NCBI RefSeq assembly: GCF_046044395.1
Contig: NZ_JBJUSG010000012.1
Span: forward strand, 1-46,034
Reading direction: 5' to 3'
Length of the DNA: 46,034 nucleotides
Source of the DNA: Magnetominusculus dajiuhuensis
GTDB lineage: Bacteria; Nitrospirota; Thermodesulfovibrionia; Thermodesulfovibrionales; Magnetobacteriaceae
Shown: positions 1-8,280 of the stretch, one piece after another
How the letters are laid out: each line of letters starts with the position of its first letter
Position numbering within the stretch: position 1 is the first letter of the stretch
Translations under genes and position numbers: made by a program
The notes under the pieces: generated by a model
Told to the model about the DNA's origin: nothing
What the model saw: only the letters and a program-made list of their open reading frames with translations
Databases searched by the model: none

Positions 1-80
1 CTTTCAAAAACCCTTTTATCAATAGGTGCAAATTTCTATATCGGAGCTTGGGCTCTATCGTAAAGATAACGCGTTTCCCC

Positions 81-1586
81 TTACAACCCTGCCAGTGAGT
101 ATATAAAATCCATATTAAGATTTGTCCTCAGCAGTTGTGCCAGCCTGTCTATGGCGGCGTCTTTTTCGGCGGCATAACTGACAGGGGCATTTTCAATAGG
201 CGGCAGACCCTTTCTCTCTCTCAGGCCGTTTACTAAATCCCGGCGAAAGGCGTCGTTATCGAAAATCCCGTGAATATATGTACCCCACACACCGCCTTTG
301 ACCGCGCCGTCGGGGCATTTATTGCCATGGACGACAAACGCTGGAGTGTCGGACCCTTCGGTCTGGCCCATGTGGATTTCATAGCCCGTGAGGGCGCTGT
401 GCGTGTTTCTTATGTGTGGTATCTGCCCCGCCGTTGCTGCAATTACCTGCCGCGTGGTCTTTATCTTATTAAACACCGTTGTTGTATCAAGCAGACAGAG
501 GCCGACAACTTTCGCCTCAGTGCTCTCAATCCTCAGCGGGTCTTCTATTGTCCTGCCAAGCATCTGGTACCCGCCGCAGAGGCCGATAACCGGCGTCCCG
601 CCTTTCACCGCCTGTTTTATAATCTCATCAAGGCCGCTGTCTCTTAGTATAAGGAGGTCTGCGATTGTATTTTTTGAACCGGGTATTATAATCAGGTCTG
701 TGTTTATAATATCTTCGGGACGCTGACTTATGATGAGTTCCACATCCGGTTCATACTGAAACGGCTGGAAGTCTGTGAAATTCGATATGTACTTAAGCCT
801 CAGGACGGTTATCTTTATGGAACCAAAAGAGGAGGATGCCGCCCTGCCCTTCCCCTTTGTATCGAGCACTAGGCCGTCCTCCTCCGGCAACCCCATGTCG
901 GTAACGTATGGAAGGACGCCGATGACGGGAATGCCCGTTCTATCTTCGATTAATTTATTGCCCGGCAGGAGGATGTTTATATCCCCGCGAAATTTGTTTA
1001 TTATAAATGCCTTTATCAGGCGCGAGTCATCGTAGTTCAGGAGCGCGGTTGTGCCGTAAAGAGATGCGAATACGCCCCCTCTGTCTATGTCGCCGACGAG
1101 GAGCACCGGTGAGCCGGTGTGCCTTGCCACTGCCATGTTGACGATTTCCCTGTCCATGAGGTTTATCTCTGCCGGGCTTCCCGCACCCTCAATCACGATA
1201 AACTCATAGGCGGCGCTTAACTCGTCCCACGCGTGTGTGACTGTCTTCCAGAAGAGTTCCTTATGTTCATAGAACTCTGCCGCCTGCATGGTCTTATACA
1301 CCTTGCCGAGGACTATTATCTGTGAGCCGCTCTCCCCGGACGCCTTTAATAATATTGGATTCATATAAACCGAAGGCGAGCAACCGGCGGCCTCAGCCTG
1401 TGTGGCCTGAGCGCAGCCTATCTCCCCACCATCAGCCGTTACGAACGAATTCAGGGCCATGTTTTGGGCCTTAAACGGCGCCACAGCAAGCCCCAAATCT
1501 GCCGTAAGAATCCTGCAAAGCCCCGCTGCAATCAGGCTTTTCCCCACGCCTGAGCCTGTCCCCTGAATCATTATGGATTTAGGCAT
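81..1586 (-). CDS. cobQ: Cobyric acid synthase CobQ
   Basis: Catalyses ATP- and glutamine-dependent amidation of four side chains of adenosylcobyrinic acid a,c-diamide to give cobyric acid, a cytosolic step of cobalamin synthesis. The 501-aa length is normal for the family. An N-terminal dethiobiotin-synthetase-like P-loop domain shows GTGSGVGKS (about residues 9-17) followed by FKAQNMALNS. A C-terminal class I glutamine amidotransferase domain carries the nucleophile Cys in GLCGGYQ (about residue 338) and the His in YIHGIFD (about 437). The ATG start overlaps the end of the upstream cobC by 8 bp, so the two are probably translationally coupled. It is the last gene of a purL-purF-cobS-cobC-cobQ minus-strand run. 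The call rests on clear motif recognition. Confidence 0.96.
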   Translation of the reverse strand: MPKSIMIQGTGSGVGKSLIAAGLCRILTADLGLAVAPFKAQNMALNSFVTADGGEIGCAQATQAEAAGCSPSVYMNPILLKASGESGSQIIVLGKVYKTMQAAEFYEHKELFWKTVTHAWDELSAAYEFIVIEGAGSPAEINLMDREIVNMAVARHTGSPVLLVGDIDRGGVFASLYGTTALLNYDDSRLIKAFIINKFRGDINILLPGNKLIEDRTGIPVIGVLPYVTDMGLPEEDGLVLDTKGKGRAASSSFGSIKITVLRLKYISNFTDFQPFQYEPDVELIISQRPEDIINTDLIIIPGSKNTIADLLILRDSGLDEIIKQAVKGGTPVIGLCGGYQMLGRTIEDPLRIESTEAKVVGLCLLDTTTVFNKIKTTRQVIAATAGQIPHIRNTHSALTGYEIHMGQTEGSDTPAFVVHGNKCPDGAVKGGVWGTYIHGIFDNDAFRRDLVNGLRERKGLPPIENAPVSYAAEKDAAIDRLAQLLRTNLNMDFIYSLAGL

Positions 1587-2205
1587 GGTGGCATAGCTCC
1601 GGTACGTAGTTCATGAGTTTTACAACGGGCACACCGTCATAAAAATCAATTATGTTCAGACAGGCAAAATCCTGCTCAACACGAAATATGTGTGTGAGCG
1701 GGATGCCAAGTATGTCGCATAGTATTATCCTGTTTACACCGCCATGTGCCACAACGGCCGTGGTCTGCTCCCCCCGGTCTTTTACGAGGCCATAAAACAC
1801 GGGAAGCGTCCTCAGACTAACGTCCATGGTGCTTTCACCTCCGACGGGGCTGAAGTTCAGCGGGTCGCCTGCCCAGCTTGTAAACTCCTTCGGGTAGGCG
1901 GCCTTTATCTCGTCAAACGTCATGCCCTCCCATGCTCCAAAATGCCGCTCTCTAAAACCTTTAAGCGGCACGGGGGTGATGCCCAGGGGCTGCCCGATAG
2001 TCTCCGCGGTCTTTACCGCGCGTCCCATGTCTGAGCAAAATATACGGCTGACGGGGGGCGCATCCCGTTTGAGAATGAATTCAGCAAGGCGCTCGGCTTG
2101 CTTTATGCCCTCATCAGACAGTGGTACTTCAATTTGCCCCTTGTAGCGCCTTTGGTTAGCGTCAACGGTTATCCCGTGGCGAATCAGATAAACCCGCGTT
2201 GGCAT
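1579..2205 (-). CDS. cobC: Alpha-ribazole phosphatase / histidine phosphatase family protein CobC
   Basis: A 208-aa histidine phosphatase (phosphoglycerate mutase-like) protein. The catalytic RHG motif is near the N-terminus (YLIRHGITVDANQRRYKG) and the second active-site His lies in VVAHGGVNR. In cobalamin synthesis this family dephosphorylates alpha-ribazole-5'-phosphate or adenosylcobalamin-5'-phosphate. The CobC assignment rests on location between cobS and cobQ, with overlaps of 22 bp and 8 bp; by sequence alone a general phosphoglycerate mutase-type phosphatase would be possible. No signal peptide, so cytosolic. Confidence 0.9.
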   Translation of the reverse strand: MPTRVYLIRHGITVDANQRRYKGQIEVPLSDEGIKQAERLAEFILKRDAPPVSRIFCSDMGRAVKTAETIGQPLGITPVPLKGFRERHFGAWEGMTFDEIKAAYPKEFTSWAGDPLNFSPVGGESTMDVSLRTLPVFYGLVKDRGEQTTAVVAHGGVNRIILCDILGIPLTHIFRVEQDFACLNIIDFYDGVPVVKLMNYVPELCHHA

Positions 2206-3008
2206 ACTGCACCTCCGGTTATTATAGTTGAATATAGTAAGAACATCAGCTCGCTGCCCTCAATAAACGCCCCTATCGTGTCCCCGGTGAGACCGCCAAA
2301 ACGCCTCAGAAAAAATGCTCCGCTGATTCTGGCCGCAAGGGTGATTAAAATTATTATCGCGATAGAATGAAAAGAGGCACACAGGGCACCGCCGCCATTA
2401 TTCAAATAAATGTTTAACACAGTTAGAATAATAAAAGAAAATCCCGACGCCGCCATAAACTCTTTCACGCCGGTATGCTCAATAAAGACCCATCCAAGCC
2501 CCTCCGGTTTGGCGCTCTTGCCGGTGAACATAGCCGCTGTGGCGGCAAACCGTCCGGCGGCGGGATAGGTAAGCAGGATGAAGGCGCTTGAGATGTGGGC
2601 GTTTGAGAGCAGCTCTTTGACCAGCGCGTATTTCATTAGCAGGGTCAACACGACGGCTGCAACACCGATTGGACCGGCAGAGCCGCTTTTCATTATTGAG
2701 AGCCTCTCTGCGGGCGTCCTTTTAGCGGCAAGGGCGTCGAATGTGTCCGACACGCCGTCGAGGTGCAGGCCGCCGGTGATTACCGCACCAAGCGTTATTA
2801 CCACTACGGCACATACAGAGGCGGGCAACACATGCCTAAGCACAATAAAACACAACAAGTACGCGCCGCCAATGATAAGCCCAACGATGGGAAATACAGA
2901 GGAACTCTTGCCAATGCTGGACTCATCCCACACGGGGGCGTCTGCCTTTGGCAATGGCAGGGGGATTATCGTCAAAAACTCAAACGCGGCGGCAATTTTC
3001 TTTATCAT
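2184..3008 (-). CDS. cobS: Adenosylcobinamide-GDP ribazoletransferase CobS
   Basis: A 274-aa integral membrane enzyme that joins adenosylcobinamide-GDP to alpha-ribazole(-phosphate), the nucleotide-loop assembly step of cobalamin synthesis. It shows the family N-terminus (AAAFEFLTIIPLP) and the conserved acidic signature GGLHLDGVSDTFDAL in the first half, followed by several hydrophobic helices. Length is close to the family norm (about 250). It overlaps cobC by 22 bp and follows purF by about 20 bp, so it appears to be in the same transcript. CobU (the kinase/guanylyltransferase partner) is not in the window. Confidence 0.94.
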   Translation of the reverse strand: MIKKIAAAFEFLTIIPLPLPKADAPVWDESSIGKSSSVFPIVGLIIGGAYLLCFIVLRHVLPASVCAVVVITLGAVITGGLHLDGVSDTFDALAAKRTPAERLSIMKSGSAGPIGVAAVVLTLLMKYALVKELLSNAHISSAFILLTYPAAGRFAATAAMFTGKSAKPEGLGWVFIEHTGVKEFMAASGFSFIILTVLNIYLNNGGGALCASFHSIAIIILITLAARISGAFFLRRFGGLTGDTIGAFIEGSELMFLLYSTIITGGAVCQRGFI

Positions 3009-3029
3009 CTAAACGCTAAGACAATCCCA

Positions 3030-4433
3030 TCACGCCAAAAACAATTCCATCTGCGCTGGTTCCTCGCGTATAAAACTAATCGGGTATTTATTGTTAAAAC
3101 ACGCATAGCAGTAGTCCTCCGGGTTTGGCAGGACAGACTTAAGGCCGTCAAACGACAGGTAGGCAAGCGAGTCAGCCGTTATAAATTTTCTGATTTCCTC
3201 GACCTGGTGTGTTGAGGCGATAAGCTCGCCGCGCGTTGGGGTGTCAATTCCGTAAAAACAAGGGCTTATCGTGCACGGGGAGCTGATTCTTACGTGAATC
3301 TCTTTGGCCTTGCCGACTTCTCTGATCATCTTGACTATTTTTTTGCTTGTCGTCCCTCTGACGATGGAGTCATCAACAACTACTACCCTTTTTCCTTTGA
3401 GGATGCTTTGAACGGGGTTTAATTTTATTTTTACGCCGAAGTGGCGAATGCTCTGCTTGGGTTCTATGAATGTACGCCCGATGTAGTGGTTTCTCACAAG
3501 GCCGAAGTCAAAGGGTATGATGCTCTGGTTGGCATAGCCGATAGTGGCGGCAACGCCGGAGTCAGGGACGGGGATGACAACATCAGCATCCACGTAGGAC
3601 TCTATGGCCAATTGCTTGCCCAGCGCCTTTCTTACGCTGTGTACGTTTGTGCCGCCGAAGATGTAGCTGTCCGGGCGGGAAAAATATATGAATTCAAACG
3701 CGCAGTGCGCCCTTCTGGGGCTGCGTATCGCCCGTATGGAGTTTATGCCATTTTTATTTATTACCACCATCTCACCCGGCTCGACATCTCTGATATATGA
3801 GGCCCCGATAAGGTCGAAGGCACATGTCTCTGAGGCCACCACAAAGGCACCGTCTATCGTTCCCATACACATCGGGCGCACGCCATAGGAGTCTCTGACG
3901 GCGATTAACTCATCCTCTGTTAGTATAAGCAGACTGAACGCGCCGTGTATCTGGTTTACCGCCTCAACGATTTTCTCCTCAGCGCTGCGGGCCTTTGAAT
4001 GTGCTATCAGATGTACGATTACTTCGCTGTCGGCGTTGGACTGGAAAATGGCACCGTCGCGCTCAAGGCCCTCTTTCAGTGCGGCGGCATTTGTGAGGTT
4101 GCCATTATGGGCGATAGACAGCGATCCAAGGGAGGAGTTAACCATGATGGGCTGCACGTTACTCCTGGCGTTGCCGCCTGCCGTAGAGTATCTGTTATGT
4201 CCTATGGCGGCTTCGCCTGGAAGTCTTTTCAGGCGTTTTTCGTGGAATATCTCCGACACATAGCCAAGAGATTTCTCCAGATGCAGTGTTGCACCGTCGC
4301 ACGAACAAATGCCAGCCCCTTCCTGCCCCCTGTGTTGCAGGGCGTAAAGGCCAAGGTATGCCATGTTAGCCGCCTCCGGATGCCCGTATATTCCAAATAT
4401 CCCACACTCTTCCTTCATGTCATATATGTTCAT
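3030..4433 (-). CDS. purF: Amidophosphoribosyltransferase PurF (Fe-S type)
   Basis: First committed enzyme of de novo purine synthesis, converting PRPP and glutamine to phosphoribosylamine. The 467-aa protein has a short propeptide followed by Cys10 (EECGIFGIYG), which becomes the N-terminal nucleophile after processing. HNRYSTAG lies in the glutaminase domain and the PRPP-binding loop is VVVVDDSIVRGTTS. Cysteines in CAFEFIYFSRPDS, SPCTISPCFYG and CYACFNNKYP match the Bacillus-type [4Fe-4S] enzyme rather than the E. coli type. The start overlaps the end of purL by 14 bp. An alternative start at residue 6 (MKEECG) would leave a four-residue propeptide. Confidence 0.96.
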   Translation of the reverse strand: MNIYDMKEECGIFGIYGHPEAANMAYLGLYALQHRGQEGAGICSCDGATLHLEKSLGYVSEIFHEKRLKRLPGEAAIGHNRYSTAGGNARSNVQPIMVNSSLGSLSIAHNGNLTNAAALKEGLERDGAIFQSNADSEVIVHLIAHSKARSAEEKIVEAVNQIHGAFSLLILTEDELIAVRDSYGVRPMCMGTIDGAFVVASETCAFDLIGASYIRDVEPGEMVVINKNGINSIRAIRSPRRAHCAFEFIYFSRPDSYIFGGTNVHSVRKALGKQLAIESYVDADVVIPVPDSGVAATIGYANQSIIPFDFGLVRNHYIGRTFIEPKQSIRHFGVKIKLNPVQSILKGKRVVVVDDSIVRGTTSKKIVKMIREVGKAKEIHVRISSPCTISPCFYGIDTPTRGELIASTHQVEEIRKFITADSLAYLSFDGLKSVLPNPEDYCYACFNNKYPISFIREEPAQMELFLA

Positions 4434-6651
4434 TTTGGTTGAGTCCCCTCTCTAACGATGTGTCATAGATGGATTTTAAATCACTTACCGGCATATCAAT
4501 AAGTGTTTCACCATTGCATTTAACACGTAAAATATCTCCGCCTGTCCTGCCAATTTGCGCTATGGAAAGGCCGACGGCCCTTACCGCGGCTTCCACCTCG
4601 GCGACATTGCCCGTGGCCACGCTTATGACAACGCGCGTGGCTGACTCACCAAACAGGAGCGCGTCTTTTCTCATTGAAGATTGGCCTAAGTCAATCTCCG
4701 CCCCTATCAGCCCGCCAAATGTTGACTCGGCAACCGCCACCGCAAGGCCGCCCTCTGAACAGTCATGGGCGCAGCGCAGCAGCCCGCGCCCGTTGAGCGC
4801 AACGAGCACTTTATGGAGGGCATGTTCCTTCGCAGGGTCTATGGCCGGAGGCAGCCCGCGCTCCAGGGCATGGCATACATAGAGATACTCACTGCCGCCA
4901 AGCTCCTCATTTGTTTGCCCTATCAGCATGACAACATCCCCCGCGCCTTTAAACCACTGGGTCAGCGCCCTGTCGGCGTCATCTAAGACGCCTACGACGG
5001 CTATTGTTGGTGTAGGGTATATGGCGTCGCCTTTTGTTTCATTATGCAGACTTACGTTGCCGCTTATGACGGGGGTGTTAAGGGCAACACAGGCATCCCT
5101 TATTCCCTCTACCGCCCTGATAAACTGCCACATCACCTCTGGTTTTTCAGGGTTTCCGAAGTTCAGATTGTCAGTAACCGCAAGCGGCGTGGCCCCTGAG
5201 CAGGCGACGTTTCTGGCGGCCTCGCACACGGCGGCAATCGCGCCAATGTAAGGGTCAAGCCAGCAGTAACGGCTGTTACAATCAACCGACATGGCAAGGG
5301 CCTTCTTTGTGCCCTTTATTCGAACAACCGCGGCGTCTGAGCCGGGCTTGACAATTGTATCTGTGCGCACCATGTGGTCATACTGCTGCCAGACCAGCTC
5401 TTTGGAGGCAATCGCCGGTGACGCAAGGAGTTTCTTTAGCGCGCCGTGGGCGTTGCCAACATCAGGGATACCAGATAAATCAAGCGTGTTTAGCTCGTCC
5501 TGATTGGACGGTCTTTTGGACGGCCTGTCATAGATTGGCGCGTCGGTTGAGATCTTTGTCGCGGGAATCTCCGCCGCCATCTTACCGTGCCAGTTGACGC
5601 GCAAAAACCCGTCGCCTCCTACTTTGCCGATTACGACGGCGTCGAGGTCCCATTTCTTAAAAATATCAATAAGGGTGTCTTTATTTTCTTGAGCCACAAC
5701 AAGCAGCATTCGTTCCTGGCTTTCGGAGAGCATTATCTCATAGGGAATCATGCCCTCGGCGCGAAGCGGCACGCTTGAAAGCTCAAGCTCTATGCCTGTT
5801 GCCGCCCTTCCTGCCATTTCCGAGGACGAGGACGTAAGCCCTGCCCCGCCCATGTCCTGAATCCCCACTATGAGGCCCTTGTCCATTGCCTCAAGACACG
5901 CCTCAAGCAGGAGTTTTTCGGTAAACGGGTCGCCTATCTGCACGTTTGGCTTTTTTTGCTGCGCGTCGTCTGTGAACTCCTCAGAGGCCATAGTGACGCC
6001 GTGAATGCCATCTTTGCCGGTCTTTGAACCGGCGTAGATGATGAGATTGCCGGTGCCTGTGGCCGCTCCATAGAATATTTTATCTTTTTTTACAATGCCG
6101 ACATTAAATACGTTTACGAGGATATTACCGGCGTAACAGGGATGGCAGTATATCTCGCCGCCGACTGTGGGTACGCCTATGCAATTGCCATAACCGGCAA
6201 TCCCTGAGACTACGCCGCCGAAGAGGTGTTTATGATAGGGGTCTGACAGGGGGCCAAACCTAAGTGAGTTGAGGCTGGCCACGGGCCTTGCCCCCATGGT
6301 GAAGATATCCCTGAGTATGCCGCCCACGCCGGTTGCCGCCCCTTCGTATGGTTCGATAAACGAGGGGTGGTTATGCGATTCCATTTTAAACACGGCGGCA
6401 AGACCGTCTCCGATGTCAATTACACCGGCGTTTTCGCCCGGTCCCTGAATGACCCACGGCGCTTCAGTCGGCAGTTTTTTCAGATGGAGGCGTGAACTTT
6501 TGTACGAGCAGTGCTCACTCCACATAACCGAAAAGATACCCAATTCGGTAAACGTGGGGCTTCGGCCAAGTATACTAACAACCCGGCCATATTCGTCGGG
6601 CGTCAGCCCGTGTTCTCTTATCAGTTCTTCAGTTATTAAGGGTTCTTTCAC
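4420..6651 (-). CDS. purL: Phosphoribosylformylglycinamidine synthase II PurL
   Basis: Synthetase subunit for FGAR to FGAM conversion, the fourth step of purine synthesis. At 743 aa it is the small-type PurL, which needs separate PurQ (glutaminase) and PurS subunits; neither is in this window. Recognisable motifs are SVMWSEHCSYKSS near the N-terminus, VFKMESHNHPSFIEPYEGAATG, and the duplicated ATP-binding fold with NLNFGNPEKPE and AHDCSEGGLAVA. The start codon is GTG, preceded by a weak AGG. The leader at 6655-6710 has three imperfect copies of a CAGGTCG-type element on the minus strand. First gene of the purL-purF-cobSCQ run. Confidence 0.96.
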   Translation of the reverse strand: MKEPLITEELIREHGLTPDEYGRVVSILGRSPTFTELGIFSVMWSEHCSYKSSRLHLKKLPTEAPWVIQGPGENAGVIDIGDGLAAVFKMESHNHPSFIEPYEGAATGVGGILRDIFTMGARPVASLNSLRFGPLSDPYHKHLFGGVVSGIAGYGNCIGVPTVGGEIYCHPCYAGNILVNVFNVGIVKKDKIFYGAATGTGNLIIYAGSKTGKDGIHGVTMASEEFTDDAQQKKPNVQIGDPFTEKLLLEACLEAMDKGLIVGIQDMGGAGLTSSSSEMAGRAATGIELELSSVPLRAEGMIPYEIMLSESQERMLLVVAQENKDTLIDIFKKWDLDAVVIGKVGGDGFLRVNWHGKMAAEIPATKISTDAPIYDRPSKRPSNQDELNTLDLSGIPDVGNAHGALKKLLASPAIASKELVWQQYDHMVRTDTIVKPGSDAAVVRIKGTKKALAMSVDCNSRYCWLDPYIGAIAAVCEAARNVACSGATPLAVTDNLNFGNPEKPEVMWQFIRAVEGIRDACVALNTPVISGNVSLHNETKGDAIYPTPTIAVVGVLDDADRALTQWFKGAGDVVMLIGQTNEELGGSEYLYVCHALERGLPPAIDPAKEHALHKVLVALNGRGLLRCAHDCSEGGLAVAVAESTFGGLIGAEIDLGQSSMRKDALLFGESATRVVISVATGNVAEVEAAVRAVGLSIAQIGRTGGDILRVKCNGETLIDMPVSDLKSIYDTSLERGLNQNEHI

Positions 6652-6654
6652 TTA

Positions 6655-6704
6655 GGCGACCTGTTTAGACGACCTGTTCACTGGCGACCCGTTCACTGGC
6701 TAAC
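6655..6704 (-). repeat. Imperfect short direct repeats in the purL leader
   Basis: On the minus strand, immediately before the purL GTG, the sequence carries three to four degenerate copies of a roughly 15-base unit containing (C/G)GGTCG and CCAGTGAAC. One of the copies supplies the only Shine-Dalgarno-like AGG. They may be slippage products with no function. Confidence 0.4.
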
Positions 6705-6720
6705 TTGTTCGCAAACTCCA

Positions 6721-6746
6721 CCTATCTTAACACAAACGGCAAAATA
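6721..6746. repeat. 26-bp repeat, left copy, flanking the 6.7-9.6 kb island
   Basis: This 26-base sequence (core TTAACACAA-R-CGGCAAAATA, plus strand) recurs in the same orientation at 9568-9593 with two mismatches. It lies about 70 bases upstream of purL. It could be a direct repeat marking an insertion boundary, or a shared regulatory element upstream of two minus-strand genes. Confidence 0.65.
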
Positions 6747-6763
6747 ATATCCTATGAAAAAAA

Positions 6764-7396
6764 TTAATGGTCTCGTCTATGTTCCATTGCCATCATCAGG
6801 AATCCGGAAAAGCATCCGTTATCCTGGGCAAGTGAAGGGGAAACGTGTTCTTTCATCTCATTTATGACGTCCCTGTATTTTTTGTAGAACTGATATGTGG
6901 GATTAGGTTTATACTCAAGCCCTTTTAAATCAAAAAATTCAATAACACCCTTGACTGTGGTAGGCTTTATGAGTACTTCCGTTTCTGGATATACATAGAA
7001 AGGGCAGACGGTCACTAAAGGCCACTTCGCCAAATGTCCATCTTTTAATATGCTGACAAGCATTTCAAAACCTGATTCTTTCTCTGCGTAGAGAAATGTA
7101 AACAAGGCGTTTGAGATTTGCTCCTGCATGGATGAGGGCAAGGCCCTTGCAAAATCCCGAAACCTGGGCTTTTCAAATATTGAAATTAACGAGGAACGGC
7201 TGACAACCTGGATCATTCCATCAACAATATCAGGCGGGTTTTCAAAGTTGGCCTTATCAAAAACTTTGCATACAAGCTGTCTCATTTGTACAGGTTTATG
7301 TTTCTTTACAATTTGTTGCATAACGGGGTTATCAAATCCCCCTGGATAGAGGTCAAAAAAATCCTGCTCAGCTTGCCTGAGTTTTACTATATCCAT
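6764..7396 (-). CDS. Conserved hypothetical protein, 210 aa
   Basis: I do not recognise a named family. The 210-aa protein is soluble and mostly helical. It begins with QAEQDFFDLYPGGFDNPVMQQIVKKHK, and has a central VVSRSSLISIFEKPRFRDF segment and a later LAKWPLVTVCPFY-VYPETEVLIKPTTVKGVIEFF region; such strong segments suggest a conserved fold. There are no membrane helices, signal peptide or obvious catalytic motif. The ATG has an AAGGAGG Shine-Dalgarno about 10 bases upstream. It is the last gene of the 26-bp-repeat-bounded island, downstream of a Uma2 remnant and the AAA/DUF4276 pair on the same strand, so a role linked to that system is possible but unproven. Confidence 0.8.
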   Translation of the reverse strand: MDIVKLRQAEQDFFDLYPGGFDNPVMQQIVKKHKPVQMRQLVCKVFDKANFENPPDIVDGMIQVVSRSSLISIFEKPRFRDFARALPSSMQEQISNALFTFLYAEKESGFEMLVSILKDGHLAKWPLVTVCPFYVYPETEVLIKPTTVKGVIEFFDLKGLEYKPNPTYQFYKKYRDVINEMKEHVSPSLAQDNGCFSGFLMMAMEHRRDH

Positions 7397-7442
7397 AATT
7401 TAACTGCCCTCCTTCAGGCGTTACCCGAGCTGAGGTGTGATG

Positions 7443-7595
7443 TCAATAGTGGACACCAATCCATTTATGTCGGAGTATGATAGAACACAGATTGCCGGAA
7501 ATACTCTGATGTTTGGCAAATGGACAAGGCCGCACGACCTCCATCCCGTTGATGATTTCGGTTAAATCAAAATCTGCTTCCAGTGTTTTCATCAT
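7443..7595 (-). pseudogene. Truncated Uma2-family (DUF820) N-terminus
   Basis: A 50-codon minus-strand reading frame starting ATGATG. Its residues DLTEIINGMEVVRPCPFAKHQ followed by SISGNLCSIILRH match the start of Uma2 / DUF820 proteins, the PD-(D/E)xK-fold family whose N-terminus reads E-I-I-N-G-E/M...P-S-P...H-Q. Full-length members run about 180-200 aa; here the frame ends in TGA after about 50 residues, before the catalytic part, and no continuation is visible in other frames. There is no Shine-Dalgarno. Interpreted as a remnant, 47 bases upstream of the 210-aa gene. Confidence 0.55.
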
Positions 7596-7625
7596 GATAT
7601 TATATCGCTGAACGTATGGATTTGT

Positions 7626-8276
7626 CTATGCGCTATTGCAGGTCAGCGAACGCAGCTTATCGCGAAAGTAACAAAAACTAGGGGATTTATTTGTTTCCAC
7701 ATCCATGTGGGGGGTGATGGTTATAGCCCATTTTGATTTTTCGGCACCGACGCCATGTGTTGCTTTCAGTTGTTCTGCTCCGCCAGCGAATACGGCGTCA
7801 GCCAGTCTCTCCGATGTACCGCAGATGCTATCGTTTTTATATTTGCACAGCTCTTTGTCTTTTGCTTTTGGATAAACCTTTTTTATCGCAGGTAAATCTC
7901 CAAGCAGCCATGCCTCCATCTCTTCAACGGCGATACAAAATACTGCCTTTGGCTTTGGATTACAATTATTTAAAACGCCTAACAATTCCTCACGAAAGGC
8001 CTTCAAGCATTTATCATCCAGATCGCAAACCACAATGACGGCACCATGATAATTAGTTTTGTTAAATTTTTTACCATAGCCTTGAAGTAATCGTGGAAGT
8101 TGATCAAGCAGAATTCGTTTATTTGCTTCTGTTTTAGATTTCATGTTATTTGTAATATGACCAATACCATTATAGGATATGACTCTGAATGTGTTATCAC
8201 TTCCTATAATCTTTGGGACAAGGACATCAAGGGCCGCCTTGCCTGACACATCTTCAACAAGTATCTCAAAATGCAA
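7626..8276 (-). CDS. DUF4276-like / TOPRIM-like partner of an AAA ATPase
   Basis: About 216 aa. The N-terminal strand LHFEILVEDVSGKAALDVLVPKI has the conserved early Glu (E-D-x-S-G-x-x-A-L). A middle AVIVVCDLDDKCLKAFREEL strand supplies a D-x-D, and CIAVEEMEAWLLGD gives another acidic motif. This arrangement is what I associate with DUF4276 proteins, which resemble TOPRIM nuclease/primase folds. I prefer a TTG start at 8276, which has AAGGT six bases upstream and lies just after the AAA gene stop; a GTG at 8318 inside the AAA gene has no usable ribosome site. AAA + DUF4276/TOPRIM-like pairs occur in defence islands, so an anti-phage role is inferred. Confidence 0.8.
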   Translation of the reverse strand: MHFEILVEDVSGKAALDVLVPKIIGSDNTFRVISYNGIGHITNNMKSKTEANKRILLDQLPRLLQGYGKKFNKTNYHGAVIVVCDLDDKCLKAFREELLGVLNNCNPKPKAVFCIAVEEMEAWLLGDLPAIKKVYPKAKDKELCKYKNDSICGTSERLADAVFAGGAEQLKATHGVGAEKSKWAITITPHMDVETNKSPSFCYFRDKLRSLTCNSA

Positions 8277-8280
8277 CTGT

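Noticed and set aside
1..80. Gene at the left edge
   Set aside because: Only 80 bases downstream of cobQ; no frame or structure can be supported.
2578..3215. Plus-strand open frames of 144-150 aa
   Set aside because: Opposite cobS and purF; these come from codon bias of the real genes.
2184..6763. Cobalamin or purine riboswitch upstream of the cob/pur run
   Set aside because: Checked the purL leader and the cobS junction; no B12-box or purine-aptamer-like conserved sequence was recognisable.
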